NCBI GenBank assembly: GCA_947177645.1
Contig: CAMWVJ010000086.1
Span: forward strand, 1 to 5,912
DNA: 5,912 nt
DNA from: an uncultured Desulfovibrio sp.
GTDB taxonomy: Bacteria > Desulfobacterota > Desulfovibrionia > Desulfovibrionales > Desulfovibrionaceae
Direction of reading: 5' to 3'
The translations under genes were made by a program, and so were the position numbers. The notes beneath the pieces are model-generated. The model worked only from the letters and a program-made list of their open reading frames with translations. It did not search any database and was not told the DNA's origin. Within the stretch, counting starts at the first letter, position 1. Each line of letters opens with the position of its first letter. Shown here piece by piece: positions 1 through 5,912 of the stretch.

Positions 1-1
1 A

Positions 2-220
2 AAAAATTTCATGCCCGAGGCCTATTCGGGCGAAGTGCTCAGGATCGATGTGGCCTGGCCGCTGCTCTTCCTGCTCATGGGCGGTGAGCTCATCCCCTCC
101 GATGAGCCGGCCCTGTTCCGCCCCGATGACAGCTACTGGCTCCGGCCCGGGCTCCAGTGGCGCTTCCCGGCGCTGGTGCTCGACTACGACCAGGCGAAAC
201 GGCACTACCTGCTGCGCTGA
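2..220 (+). CDS. 3' end of an unrecognised protein, cut by the left window edge
   Basis: The frame is open from the window edge to a TGA at 218-220. I read it as the C-terminal part of a longer protein. The only early ATG (11-13) is preceded by an A/T-rich stretch without a Shine-Dalgarno sequence, and the codons before it also read through (Lys-Asn-Phe). The visible 72 residues have one hydrophobic stretch (WPLLFLLMGG), then a Trp/Pro-rich part ending in Tyr-Leu-Leu-Arg. No family is recognised. It stops 14 bp before the next gene, so it probably belongs to the same transcript. Alternatively it could be a complete 69-residue protein starting at 11. That reading is less likely because it would have no ribosome binding site. 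Confidence 0.55.
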   Translation, partial: KNFMPEAYSGEVLRIDVAWPLLFLLMGGELIPSDEPALFRPDDSYWLRPGLQWRFPALVLDYDQAKRHYLLR

Positions 221-224
221 ACAT

Positions 225-228
225 GAGG
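225..228 (+). promoter_or_regulatory. Ribosome binding site deciding the start at 235
   Basis: GAGG lies 6 nt before ATG 235. The alternative in-frame ATG at 223 has no purine-rich stretch before it, and the far upstream ATG at 157 would place a non-signal extension in front of a good signal peptide. Confidence 0.55.
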
Positions 229-234
229 CCCAAC

Positions 235-957
235 ATGCGAAAATTCCTCCCCCTGCTGGCTCTGGCCCTGCTCATGGGCGCCCCGGCCTTCGCCGCCTGC
301 GAGGATGACCCGCGCCTCGGCGAGCTGCCCGCGCTTCTGGCCGCGGGCACCCTGCCGGAAAAGCCCTTCTACCTCACGCCGCAAACCTTTTTCAGGCTGC
401 AACCCGCCGTGCGCGCGCAACTTGGGGACAGCATCGTCATCTGCCCCCGCAACCCGGTCATGGACGGCGCGCCGGCGCTGCCGCCGGTGCTCAAGCTCGA
501 CTTCCCCGTGCTCTGGGACGTGGTGGAGGAGGCGGTGTTCATGGATGACTGGGCCAATGTCCTCTACCTGCGCGACCATGCGGCCGCAAAGCCGCTCGAG
601 CCGGCGGCCGTGTTCTCCCTGCTGGTCATCCCGCTGTTCGACCAGAAGAGCCTCGCACGGCTGGACGAAGCCCTCTCGCTGTTCCTGGTGCAGAAGGGCA
701 GGAATTCTTCCCAGCCAAACCCGGTCTTCCTGGCCGACATTTTCGCGGCCTTGGGCGGCAAGGCGCAAGGCAAGGCCACCGTCGTCTGGAGCTCATCCCC
801 CGAGGAGCTGGCAGAGGCGCGGTCAAAGGCAGAGGCCCGGGGGGAGCAGGGGCTGCTCTTCGTGCCCTATTCCGGCTACGCCCTTGAAAGGGCGGTCAAT
901 GCCATGGGGAAGTTCCAGATCACCATGGTCGAGGCACGAAACTATATCCGGCGCTAA
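235..957 (+). CDS. Uncharacterised secreted protein, paralog A of a tandem pair
   Basis: This is a 240-residue protein of unknown function. Residues 1-20 form a signal peptide (Met-Arg-Lys, a Leu/Ala core, then Ala-Phe-Ala before Ala21), so it should act in the periplasm or envelope. The mature chain has exactly two cysteines, C22 and C70, 48 residues apart, and they could form a disulfide. Motifs shared with the next gene are CxDDPRL at 22-28, LTPxTF at 47-52, ICPxxP at 69-74, DFPVLW at 89-94 and KP followed by a helical region near 119. The next gene starts 16 bp downstream. The FAAC context of C22 resembles a weak lipobox. However, the matching Cys in the paralog lies behind a long linker, so C22 is more likely structural. 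Start 235 is supported by the GAGG and by the signal peptide. ATG 223 would add only four residues. Confidence 0.85.
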   Translation: MRKFLPLLALALLMGAPAFAACEDDPRLGELPALLAAGTLPEKPFYLTPQTFFRLQPAVRAQLGDSIVICPRNPVMDGAPALPPVLKLDFPVLWDVVEEAVFMDDWANVLYLRDHAAAKPLEPAAVFSLLVIPLFDQKSLARLDEALSLFLVQKGRNSSQPNPVFLADIFAALGGKAQGKATVVWSSSPEELAEARSKAEARGEQGLLFVPYSGYALERAVNAMGKFQITMVEARNYIRR

Positions 958-973
958 CCTGAAGGAGAAACCC

Positions 974-1765
974 ATGATCAAGGCACTCATCGCGCTCCCC
1001 GCCTTCCTGCTCTTCCTGGCCTTTGGCGCGCAGGCGGCCAACTTCGACAGCATCGAGCAGGCCAAACCCGAGGCGGCCCCGGCCGCAGCAGCCCCCGCCA
1101 CTTCGGCCGCGGCTCCGGGAGAGCCCGGAGCCTGCGTGGACGACCCCAGGCTCGAGACCGACCTTGTGGACATCCTTGAGGCGGAAAACCCCAAGATCCG
1201 GCCGCTCCTCACCCTCACGCCGGAAACCTTCGTGAGCCTTTCCGAGCCCGTGCTGAAAAAGCTGGCCGGCAACGCCCTCATCTGCCCCAAGACGCCCCTG
1301 CTCAAGAACGGCACCACGCCCGCGCCGGTGGCCATCGATTTCCCCGTGCTCTGGACCCACATCCTCAGGGCCGCGTCCGCCGATGACAAGGCCCGGGTGA
1401 AATCCCTGCTGGCGACCTTCACCTCCAAGCCCGTGGCCCCGGAGGAGGTGCTGCTGCTGACCACGAAGATCCCGCTGGACGGCGCAAAGCTCAAGGCGCT
1501 CTACGAGGCGGCCAACATGGAGCCGGGCTACTTCCCCAGCGTCATTGATTTCTTCATCAAGACGGGCGGCCGCGCCAGGGAGCGGGCAAAAGTCCATGTC
1601 GGCTTCTTCCCGGCCGCGCAGCGGGAAGAGATCATGGAGAATGCCAAAAACAGCGGCCCCGTGCTGTTCATCGACAACGTGTACTCCTCCTATGGCAAGC
1701 GCGGCAGCCAGGAAGCCCTCATGGAGCGCCTCCATGCCGCGGGCCTGGAAACGGTGACCAAATGA
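974..1765 (+). CDS. Uncharacterised secreted protein, paralog B with Ala/Pro linker
   Basis: This is a 263-residue protein of unknown function with a signal peptide at 1-21 (cleavage after Ala-Gln-Ala). A low-complexity Ala/Pro/Glu linker follows at about 31-52, then a domain homologous to the preceding gene product. Shared motifs are CVDDPRL at 54-60, LTPETF at 81-86, ICPKTP at 103-108 and DFPVLW at 122-127. The two cysteines, C54 and C104, are 50 residues apart, almost the same spacing as in paralog A, and there are no others in the mature chain. The linker is absent from paralog A and may span periplasmic space or peptidoglycan (inference). ATG 974 has a strong AAGGAGAAA just upstream at 962-970. 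The stop overlaps the start of the lipoprotein gene (ATGA at 1762-1765), which implies translational coupling. Confidence 0.87.
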   Translation: MIKALIALPAFLLFLAFGAQAANFDSIEQAKPEAAPAAAAPATSAAAPGEPGACVDDPRLETDLVDILEAENPKIRPLLTLTPETFVSLSEPVLKKLAGNALICPKTPLLKNGTTPAPVAIDFPVLWTHILRAASADDKARVKSLLATFTSKPVAPEEVLLLTTKIPLDGAKLKALYEAANMEPGYFPSVIDFFIKTGGRARERAKVHVGFFPAAQREEIMENAKNSGPVLFIDNVYSSYGKRGSQEALMERLHAAGLETVTK

Positions 1766-1974
1766 GGCTTCTGCCGGCCTGCCTCTTTTGCGCCGCCCTG
1801 CTGCTCGGCGGCTGCTCGGGGGACGACGGCGCGGGGCAGGCGCCCACGGGGGCGCCGCCGGGGACAGCCGCCCCGGCGCCGGCCCTGAAGATGGAGGTGG
1901 AAAAGCCCCGCTTCGACCCGGCCATGAAGGCACCCGAGCCGCCCAAGGCGCCCCGTGGCTCGCTGGATTATTGA
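1762..1974 (+). CDS. Small Pro/Ala-rich lipoprotein
   Basis: This is a 70-residue predicted lipoprotein. A short basic N-terminus and hydrophobic core lead to a lipobox Leu-Gly-Gly-Cys at 15-18. Cleavage before C18 would give a lipid-anchored mature chain of 53 residues. The residue after Cys is Ser rather than Asp, which by the enterobacterial rule favours outer-membrane sorting (inference only). The mature part is Gly/Ala/Pro rich at 20-42, then charged with a second proline cluster at 56-64. It looks unstructured, more like a tether or accessory peptide than an enzyme. The start codon overlaps the stop of the preceding gene as ATGA, so translation is probably coupled. The small size calls for caution, but the lipobox, the ATGA overlap and the strand agreement make it a credible gene. 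No family is recognised. Confidence 0.75.
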   Translation: MRLLPACLFCAALLLGGCSGDDGAGQAPTGAPPGTAAPAPALKMEVEKPRFDPAMKAPEPPKAPRGSLDY

Positions 1975-2030
1975 CAAACACGCGCCCGTTTCCGGCCGCA
2001 TGGCAGGGGGCGCAGCTTTGGGAAACAGCC

Positions 2031-2804
2031 ATGAAAAAACGCGCCTGCACAGCGCTGGTCTGCCTCTTGTGCCTGTTCTGCCTGTCCGCCGTGAGCGCGC
2101 AGGCGGGCCTCTTGCGAAACATCATCGTCGGCGGCCTCGCCGGCAAGGCGGCCCATTCCGAGGGCAAGTCGGAAACGGAGATCCTCGACGCGGTGGGGAG
2201 CACGGTCAGCGACTCGTGGAGCGTGACAAGCGCGCTCATCAAGATCCTCCGGGCCGGCATCGGCAAGAACGGCAAGGGCGGCACCGTGCAATACGCCATC
2301 GACAGATACCGGGTGGACAAGCTCTACCAGCAACTGTTGAAGCACCTTCAGGGCGAGCGCCGCACGGCCCTCATGGCGGAACAGGAAAAATGGCGCGTCT
2401 CCGGCCTCGATGCGCAGGCAAAAGCGCTGCAACAGCAGGGCATCCCCGCCGCCCAGGCCTATGAAGCGGCCATGCGCGCCCGCCTGAAGGAGCTGGAAGA
2501 CCTGTGGAACAGCCTGGACATCCCGGAAGAGACGGCACCGCCCATGTTCGCGGCCCCGAAAACCGGGGACGAGGTCTGCGGCGACGTGATAACGAACACG
2601 CCCCTCAATGAGGACAACAACCTCATCCTGATGTTCGTCAATGGCAGGAGCGCGGCCTATTATTCCAGCGATCCCCTGTGCCGCAAGGCCAAGACCTATA
2701 TGTGCGCGAAACTGGGAAAAAGCGAAAACGCGCCCCCGGAACTGAAAGAAGCGGGCGTGGACGCGGAACAGGTGTTCCGCATCGCCGGCTGCCAGGGGAA
2801 GTGA
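2031..2804 (+). CDS. Uncharacterised secreted protein with helical middle and four-Cys C-terminal part
   Basis: This is a 257-residue protein. Residues 1-25 form a signal peptide (Met-Lys-Lys-Arg, Cys/Leu-rich core, Ala-Gln-Ala), so it should be exported. A Gly-rich segment follows (GLLRNIIVGGLAGKA at 26-40), then an amphipathic helical region at about 85-165 rich in Leu, Gln, Lys and Glu. The part at 97-121 (DKLYQQLLKHL to EQEKW) resembles the LxxxY...L...LxxxQxxW pattern of LprI/DUF1311 lysozyme-inhibitor-like proteins, but the family's usual cysteines are not in that place, so the likeness is tentative. The C-terminal part has four cysteines (C183, C217, C225, C254) and could be disulfide-stabilised. 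ATG 2031 is chosen for the signal peptide. Its Shine-Dalgarno is weak (GGGA at 2020-2023). It lies 56 bp after the lipoprotein gene on the same strand. The function is unknown. Confidence 0.82.
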   Translation: MKKRACTALVCLLCLFCLSAVSAQAGLLRNIIVGGLAGKAAHSEGKSETEILDAVGSTVSDSWSVTSALIKILRAGIGKNGKGGTVQYAIDRYRVDKLYQQLLKHLQGERRTALMAEQEKWRVSGLDAQAKALQQQGIPAAQAYEAAMRARLKELEDLWNSLDIPEETAPPMFAAPKTGDEVCGDVITNTPLNEDNNLILMFVNGRSAAYYSSDPLCRKAKTYMCAKLGKSENAPPELKEAGVDAEQVFRIAGCQGK

Positions 2805-2955
2805 GGCGGGCGGCACAGCGCCCGGCAACGGCCCGGAGCCCAAGGAGGGGCGGCCGCCGGCATCACCTGCCCGGCGCCGCACCCGGCCTGCGTGGCGCTT
2901 GGTCATCGAATCCGCGGGACCATTCGGAGTTATCCCTCAATGAAAGGAGAAGAAC
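2805..2955 (+). other. 151-bp intergenic gap with a GC-rich imperfect hairpin
   Basis: This is the longest gap inside the left block. At 2850-2880 an imperfect inverted repeat can fold: GCGGC with GCCGC and GCCGG with CCGGC, with single-base bulges and a loop around TCACC. No T-run follows, so it is not a canonical intrinsic terminator. It could be a transcript-stability element or a chance product of high GC. No convincing -35/-10 pair is seen before 2956, and no credible small gene lies here. Confidence 0.35.
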
Positions 2956-3762
2956 ATGCGTAAACTTGGCGTGATCCTGGCTCTCTTGCTCTTCACCCTG
3001 TCCATGGACGCCCCCGCCCGCGCAGCCTCCGGCGTGCTGCTGACCGGAGAGGATGCCAAAGAGATCGAGGCCATCCTGCCCTGGTTCATCACCAACACAC
3101 AGGGCGAAGACAGGAACGGAAAGACGGCCTACATCAGCGGGGGCATGCGTTGCCCCGCCACCTGGAACACCATCAACAAAAGCCCGGAAATAGCCGAAAA
3201 TGTGCAGATCAAATGGCTGTTCCCCACATCTGACCGATACACCGTCCGGGGGGGCAGTTTTATCATGACCGAGCCCCTGCCCGAAGCCTTCAGCCAGCTT
3301 GCCAAGGGAGTGCGCAAGGAAGACACGGCCTTTCAAAAGTCAGCCGCGGATATGAACGCGCTCCTCGATTTCGTGGTCGGGAAAAAAATCGGCGTCTACG
3401 CTTTCCCGACCCTTATCTACAATACCACCAAGGGTGTGCGGATAACGCCCTCGCCGGATGACCTGCTGCAGGAAAAGGACGACATCATCCCCTTCACATT
3501 TACGGAGCGCGACCCGCAGGAACTGCGGGATATGTTGGAGAAAATCTCGCAGACCAATCTGGGGAACAACCCCCGATATGAGAACCGTTCGCAAAAAGTC
3601 CTGCATTCCTACGTGCTGCCGGACGAGGCATCCCCTTCTCTGGACAGCCTGGGCTACGCGCTTCAGCCTGATTATTGGCGCCCCTGCGCGGACTACAATG
3701 CCGATTTTTTTATTTGCGTGACGCCGGAAAAATTCAAGTTCTTCCTCAAGAAAAACAAGTAA
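2956..3762 (+). CDS. Uncharacterised secreted protein, last gene of the left block
   Basis: This is a 268-residue protein of unknown function. ATG 2956 follows a strong AAAGGAGA (2943-2950) at a 5-nt spacing. Residues 1-23 form a signal peptide (Met-Arg-Lys, Leu-rich core, Ala-Arg-Ala before Ala24), so it is probably periplasmic. Three cysteines remain in the mature chain: C66 in MRCPATW, and C244 and C254 near the C-terminus. The last two could pair. The chain is rich in aromatic residues and ends in a basic tail (KFKFFLKKNK). It has no clear homology by eye to the paralog pair upstream, although all share small size, export and sparse Cys. Codon use is visibly less GC-rich than in the preceding genes (many AAA, GAT, TTT and ATA codons), which hints at a different history. 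An intrinsic terminator follows 33 bp after the stop. Confidence 0.85.
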   Translation: MRKLGVILALLLFTLSMDAPARAASGVLLTGEDAKEIEAILPWFITNTQGEDRNGKTAYISGGMRCPATWNTINKSPEIAENVQIKWLFPTSDRYTVRGGSFIMTEPLPEAFSQLAKGVRKEDTAFQKSAADMNALLDFVVGKKIGVYAFPTLIYNTTKGVRITPSPDDLLQEKDDIIPFTFTERDPQELRDMLEKISQTNLGNNPRYENRSQKVLHSYVLPDEASPSLDSLGYALQPDYWRPCADYNADFFICVTPEKFKFFLKKNK

Positions 3763-3795
3763 GCACGCAGTCTGAGCAACCCCGCACATGACGGG

Positions 3796-3838
3796 AAGCC
3801 CCGGCACACCGCGCAAGAACTGCGTGCCGGGGCTTTTT
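3796..3838 (+). terminator. Rho-independent terminator of the left gene block
   Basis: A perfect 12-bp stem is visible: AAGCCCCGGCAC at 3796-3807 pairs with GTGCCGGGGCTT at 3824-3835. The loop is 16 nt and contains a small inner GCA/TGC pairing. The right arm runs directly into a T-tract (five T at 3834-3838, then CTT). It sits 33 bp after the stop of the last + strand gene. On the - strand no T-run follows the stem, so it is a one-way terminator for the left block. Confidence 0.9.
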
Positions 3839-3840
3839 CT

Positions 3841-4050
3841 TGCTGCTTGTGCAGTCAATGCCGGTCAAGATGTGCGCGGATACTGCCGCACCAATCCCGG
3901 CTGCGGGCGTAGGGCCTGCGCGCCTGCCTTGGGAACTGTTCCTCACAGCAGGCGGCCGATGCCCACACCCCGCGCGTCATGTCGCCCAAACCCTCCATAC
4001 CCTTGGGGCTGCTCTCGCCCTCTCTTGCGCTCGATGGAGGCGCCTGCCGC
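3841..4050. other. Non-coding spacer between convergent gene blocks
   Basis: Between the + strand terminator and the stop of the - strand transporter gene I see no credible gene. The short open frames here have no ribosome binding site, no signal peptide and no recognisable protein features. I also see no clear intrinsic terminator for the - strand operon, which may end by another route or use the stem at 3796-3835 without a T-run. Confidence 0.5.
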
Positions 4051-5121
4051 TTACGACTGCTTCGGCCCCACAAACAGGAGGCGCGCCCGGGAAACGAGCA
4101 TGCCCACGAAGGTGGCTGTCCACGCGATGAGCGCCACATAGAGGAACCAGCGCGGGATGACCATCAGCCAGCCAAAGTGGAGCGCCTCGGAGAAGGTGGC
4201 TGTGCAGGCCGTATACATGCCCATGGGGAAGACCATGCCCCAGAAGGCCGGCACATAGGTGAAGGGATAGCGGCGCACCACATGCCGCCAGACGCCGAGC
4301 ATGAGCAGCATGGGCACCCACCACGACGCCGTGGCCCAGGTGAGCAGCGTCGTTCCCTTGATGTAGGGCATGAAGTGGTCAAGCATGGGGCAGGCGCCGT
4401 TCTTGAGGATAAGCGTGGCCCCGGCCAGCGTGGAAATGGCCACGGCGCCGGCGTTGATCCAGTAGGTGGGGTCGAGCTCGGCCGGCTCCATCTGCGCGAA
4501 GCAGAAGCGGAAGAAGATGACCGTGATGACGAAGATGTAGAGCATCACGCCCAGGAGGAAGAGCGCGCAAAAGAGGAAAAAGGCGATTTCAAGGTCCCAG
4601 CCCACCTTGTCGGCGATGGTCGCGCCGAGGATGACGATGGACTGGGTCGACACGGTGGCCACCAGCCACGCGCCGTTGATGCCCTTACTGAGCGGCGGCT
4701 TTTCCTCCACGGTGAAGATGGCGTAAAACACGCCCCAGAGGATGAACACCCAGCAGCAGACGCCGAGCCAGAAGAGCGCGTGCGCGAGCGCGATATTATG
4801 CGCGAGCACGGCATACTGGTTGCCGAGGATGCAGGTGCCGGCCACGATGGTCAAAAAGCCCGGCCCCGAGGCATGGCCGCAGAAATCGGCCAGCATGCGG
4901 CGCGGAAAGCGCACGAGCTTGAGCAGATAGAGCGGCCAGAGCACCACGAACATGGCGATGTTGATCCAGAACAGGGCCGTGGCCCCGTCCGGGAAGCCCA
5001 AAAGGTGCAGCGCCACGGAAACGATGCCCGTGGACATGACCATGGCGAAGTTGGCCGAGGCCAGGTTTTCGTTGAGCGCCCGGAAGCGGCCGCCGAAAGT
5101 GGCGGTATCAGAGGTTTTCAT
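4051..5121 (-). CDS. TDT/SLAC1/TehA-family anion or C4-dicarboxylate transporter
   Basis: This is a 356-residue polytopic membrane protein with about ten hydrophobic segments, the usual number for the TehA/SLAC1 fold. They lie at about 22-42, 47-70, 85-107, 110-136, 150-170, 176-208, 221-240, 257-279, 288-308 and 318-345. Family-like motifs are [13 protein letters not shown] at 25-37 near the N-terminus, [18 protein letters not shown] at 217-234, and a late [12 protein letters not shown] at 293-304. Known members are anion channels or carriers (plant SLAC1, Haemophilus TehA) or C4-dicarboxylate or sulfite exporters (Mae1, Ssu1), so the substrate cannot be read from sequence. The start overlaps the narI end by 14 bp, with GGAGG inside narI, so co-translation is expected. 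From that context I infer a role tied to nitrate respiration, such as nitrate or nitrite movement. A tellurite-resistance label would be by homology only. Confidence 0.85.
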   Translation of the reverse strand: MKTSDTATFGGRFRALNENLASANFAMVMSTGIVSVALHLLGFPDGATALFWINIAMFVVLWPLYLLKLVRFPRRMLADFCGHASGPGFLTIVAGTCILGNQYAVLAHNIALAHALFWLGVCCWVFILWGVFYAIFTVEEKPPLSKGINGAWLVATVSTQSIVILGATIADKVGWDLEIAFFLFCALFLLGVMLYIFVITVIFFRFCFAQMEPAELDPTYWINAGAVAISTLAGATLILKNGACPMLDHFMPYIKGTTLLTWATASWWVPMLLMLGVWRHVVRRYPFTYVPAFWGMVFPMGMYTACTATFSEALHFGWLMVIPRWFLYVALIAWTATFVGMLVSRARLLFVGPKQS

Positions 5122-5773
5122 AGCGCCTCCGATAGAGGATGAAGGGCCGGGCGAACCACGTCACAGGCAGGCTGAAGAAGTGGACGAGCCTGCTGAAGGG
5201 CACCATGGCGAAGATGGCGAGGCCGCTTATGACATGCAGCTGCATGAACCACGGCACCTGCGCCATGAGGGCCGGGTCCGGCTGGCAGGTGATGACGCCG
5301 CGCGCCCACGCGCCGATGACGGGCAGCACGTTTTCGTGCGCCGTATAGTCCTGGTAGCCGCCGGTGCAGGCCTGGAGCAGGATGAACAGCAGCACCACGA
5401 TGTCCATGGGCACGGTGCTCGCCCAGACATTGCGATTGCAAAGGCGCCGCAAAAGCAGGATGCCGGCCCCGGCGAAGACGCAGGGCGCGAGGATCTTGCC
5501 GAAAAAGGTCGCCACCTCAAAATGCACCTGGCCGGCGAAGCCCACCATTCGCAAGAGCGCCACCGGCAGCAGCAGCCCGACCACATGGCCGAAAAAGGTG
5601 AAGATGATGGCGTAATGGAAGAGGAAGGAGCCGGCCACGAGCGACTTTTTGGCAAAAAGGTTGCTCGAGCGCGCGTTCCATTCGCCCGGGGTCGCCACAT
5701 AGCGGAAGATGAGCCCGGCCGTGAACAGCGTCAGGCACACATAGGGGTAGACGCCGAAAAGCAGGAGATCCAT
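5108..5773 (-). CDS. narI: Respiratory nitrate reductase gamma subunit (NarI-type cytochrome b)
   Basis: This is a 221-residue membrane protein, close to the usual length of about 225 for NarI. NarI anchors the NarGH catalytic pair to the cytoplasmic membrane and passes quinol electrons through two b hemes. Five hydrophobic segments lie at about 4-25, 48-70, 88-108, 121-137 and 179-200. The four expected ligands are present: H53 and H63, then H180 and H198. Their spacings of 10 and 18 equal those of E. coli H56/H66 and H187/H205. Other NarI-like motifs are YPY at 9-11, [10 protein letters not shown] at 61-70 and [13 protein letters not shown] at 192-204. A start at 5773 gives the NarI N-terminus and has AAAGGAG upstream. 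The ATG at 5884 would add 37 Arg/Pro-rich residues that overlap the upstream gene. NarG, NarH and NarJ are outside the window, so the enzyme's substrate is inferred from NarI alone. Confidence 0.92.
   Translation of the reverse strand: MDLLLFGVYPYVCLTLFTAGLIFRYVATPGEWNARSSNLFAKKSLVAGSFLFHYAIIFTFFGHVVGLLLPVALLRMVGFAGQVHFEVATFFGKILAPCVFAGAGILLLRRLCNRNVWASTVPMDIVVLLFILLQACTGGYQDYTAHENVLPVIGAWARGVITCQPDPALMAQVPWFMQLHVISGLAIFAMVPFSRLVHFFSLPVTWFARPFILYRRRYENL
5126..5130 (-). promoter_or_regulatory. Ribosome binding site of the transporter gene, inside narI
   Basis: On the - strand GGAGG lies 4 nt before the ATG at 5121-5119, within the last codons of narI. It supports this start and suggests translational coupling through the 14-bp overlap. 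Confidence 0.7.
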
Positions 5774-5779
5774 TGTATG

Positions 5780-5786
5780 CTCCTTT
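5780..5786 (-). promoter_or_regulatory. Ribosome binding site deciding the narI start
   Basis: On the - strand AAAGGAG ends 6 nt before the ATG at 5773-5771. It lies between the stop of the upstream gene (5796) and narI, which favours the 221-residue product over an in-frame extension to 5884. Confidence 0.75.
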
Positions 5787-5795
5787 GAAGTCGCT

Positions 5796-5912
5796 CTACA
5801 CAAATCGTTCCGTATCCATGGCCGGATGCGTTGCCGGGGAGAATTCCGGCTCCGGCGCGGCCATGGGCCGGCGCGTGGGGTCATGCGCGCGGGGCTTGAA
5901 GCGCCCGGGCCA
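5796..5912 (-). CDS. 3' end of the gene upstream of narI, cut by the right window edge
   Basis: A frame is open from the window edge for 38 codons to a TAG at 5798-5796, 22 bp before the narI start. Most third positions are G or C, as in a real gene of this genome. The visible tail is Pro/Arg rich (WPGRFKPRAHDPTRRP, then an acidic-Pro stretch ending TERFV), which looks like a disordered C-terminus. In classical nar operons the gene before narI is narJ (assembly chaperone), and narH (iron-sulfur subunit) comes before that. Either could end here, but I see no motif that settles it. The narI frame is also open in this stretch, so the choice rests on codon bias and on the narI ribosome binding site. 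Confidence 0.6.
   Translation of the reverse strand, partial: WPGRFKPRAHDPTRRPMAAPEPEFSPATHPAMDTERFV

Noticed and set aside
292..300. Lipobox at the end of the paralog A signal peptide (FAAC)
   Set aside because: The -3 residue is Phe rather than Leu, Val or Ile. The homologous Cys in paralog B sits behind a long linker, so this Cys is better explained as part of the conserved Cys pair.
305..973. In-frame upstream extension of paralog B across paralog A
   Set aside because: This part is Ser/Arg/Cys rich and out of frame with paralog A. The real start at 974 has a strong ribosome binding site and signal peptide.
1971..2005. Perfect TTGACA at 1971-1976 as a promoter for the gene at 2031
   Set aside because: No TATAAT-like hexamer lies at 16-18 bp spacing; the sequence there is GC-rich. 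The hexamer also overlaps the lipoprotein stop codon by chance.
920..2320. Long - strand open frame (466 codons) opposite the paralog B and lipoprotein genes
   Set aside because: It is Arg/Gly/Pro rich, crosses several well-supported + strand genes with good ribosome binding sites and signal peptides, and has no recognisable domain. It reflects GC-rich codon bias.
3979..5142. Long + strand open frame (387 codons) opposite the transporter gene
   Set aside because: It is antisense to a clear TDT membrane protein. Its translation is rich in His, Glu, Arg and Gly with no family motif, as expected for the reverse of a GC-rich membrane gene.
5774..5884. 37-residue N-terminal extension of NarI from the ATG at 5884
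   Set aside because: The extension is Arg/Pro rich and unlike NarI, overlaps the upstream gene's 3' end, and lacks the clear ribosome binding site seen before 5773.

Overview
The window is GC-rich Gram-negative chromosomal DNA holding two convergent gene blocks. The organism is not certain. High GC, export of many small proteins to the envelope and a NarI-type cytochrome b would fit an anaerobic or facultative proteobacterium, for instance a Desulfovibrio-like lineage, but no taxonomic marker is present and this is only a guess.

Left block, about 1-3835, + strand. It holds the 3' end of an unrecognised gene, then five complete genes that all start with an export signal. Two are adjacent paralogous secreted proteins (235-957 and 974-1765) sharing a Cys pair and several motifs. 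A tiny Pro/Ala-rich lipoprotein (1762-1974) overlaps the second by ATGA. A 257-residue secreted protein (2031-2804) has a helical middle and a four-Cys C-terminal part. A 268-residue secreted protein (2956-3762) follows after a 151-bp gap. The block ends at a strong intrinsic terminator (3796-3838). I do not recognise a named function for any of these proteins. Their joint export and tight packing suggest an uncharacterised periplasmic or outer-membrane assembly.

Middle, 3841-4050. This is non-coding as far as I can see and separates the two convergent blocks.

Right block, 4051-5912, - strand. In transcription order it holds the last 38 codons of an upstream gene cut by the window edge, then a NarI-type respiratory nitrate reductase gamma subunit with all four heme-ligand histidines, then a TDT/SLAC1/TehA-family membrane transporter whose start overlaps narI by 14 bp. 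This looks like the distal end of a nar-type operon: NarI passes quinol electrons to a cytoplasmic NarGH catalytic pair encoded off the edge, and the coupled TDT protein may move an anion linked to that respiration.
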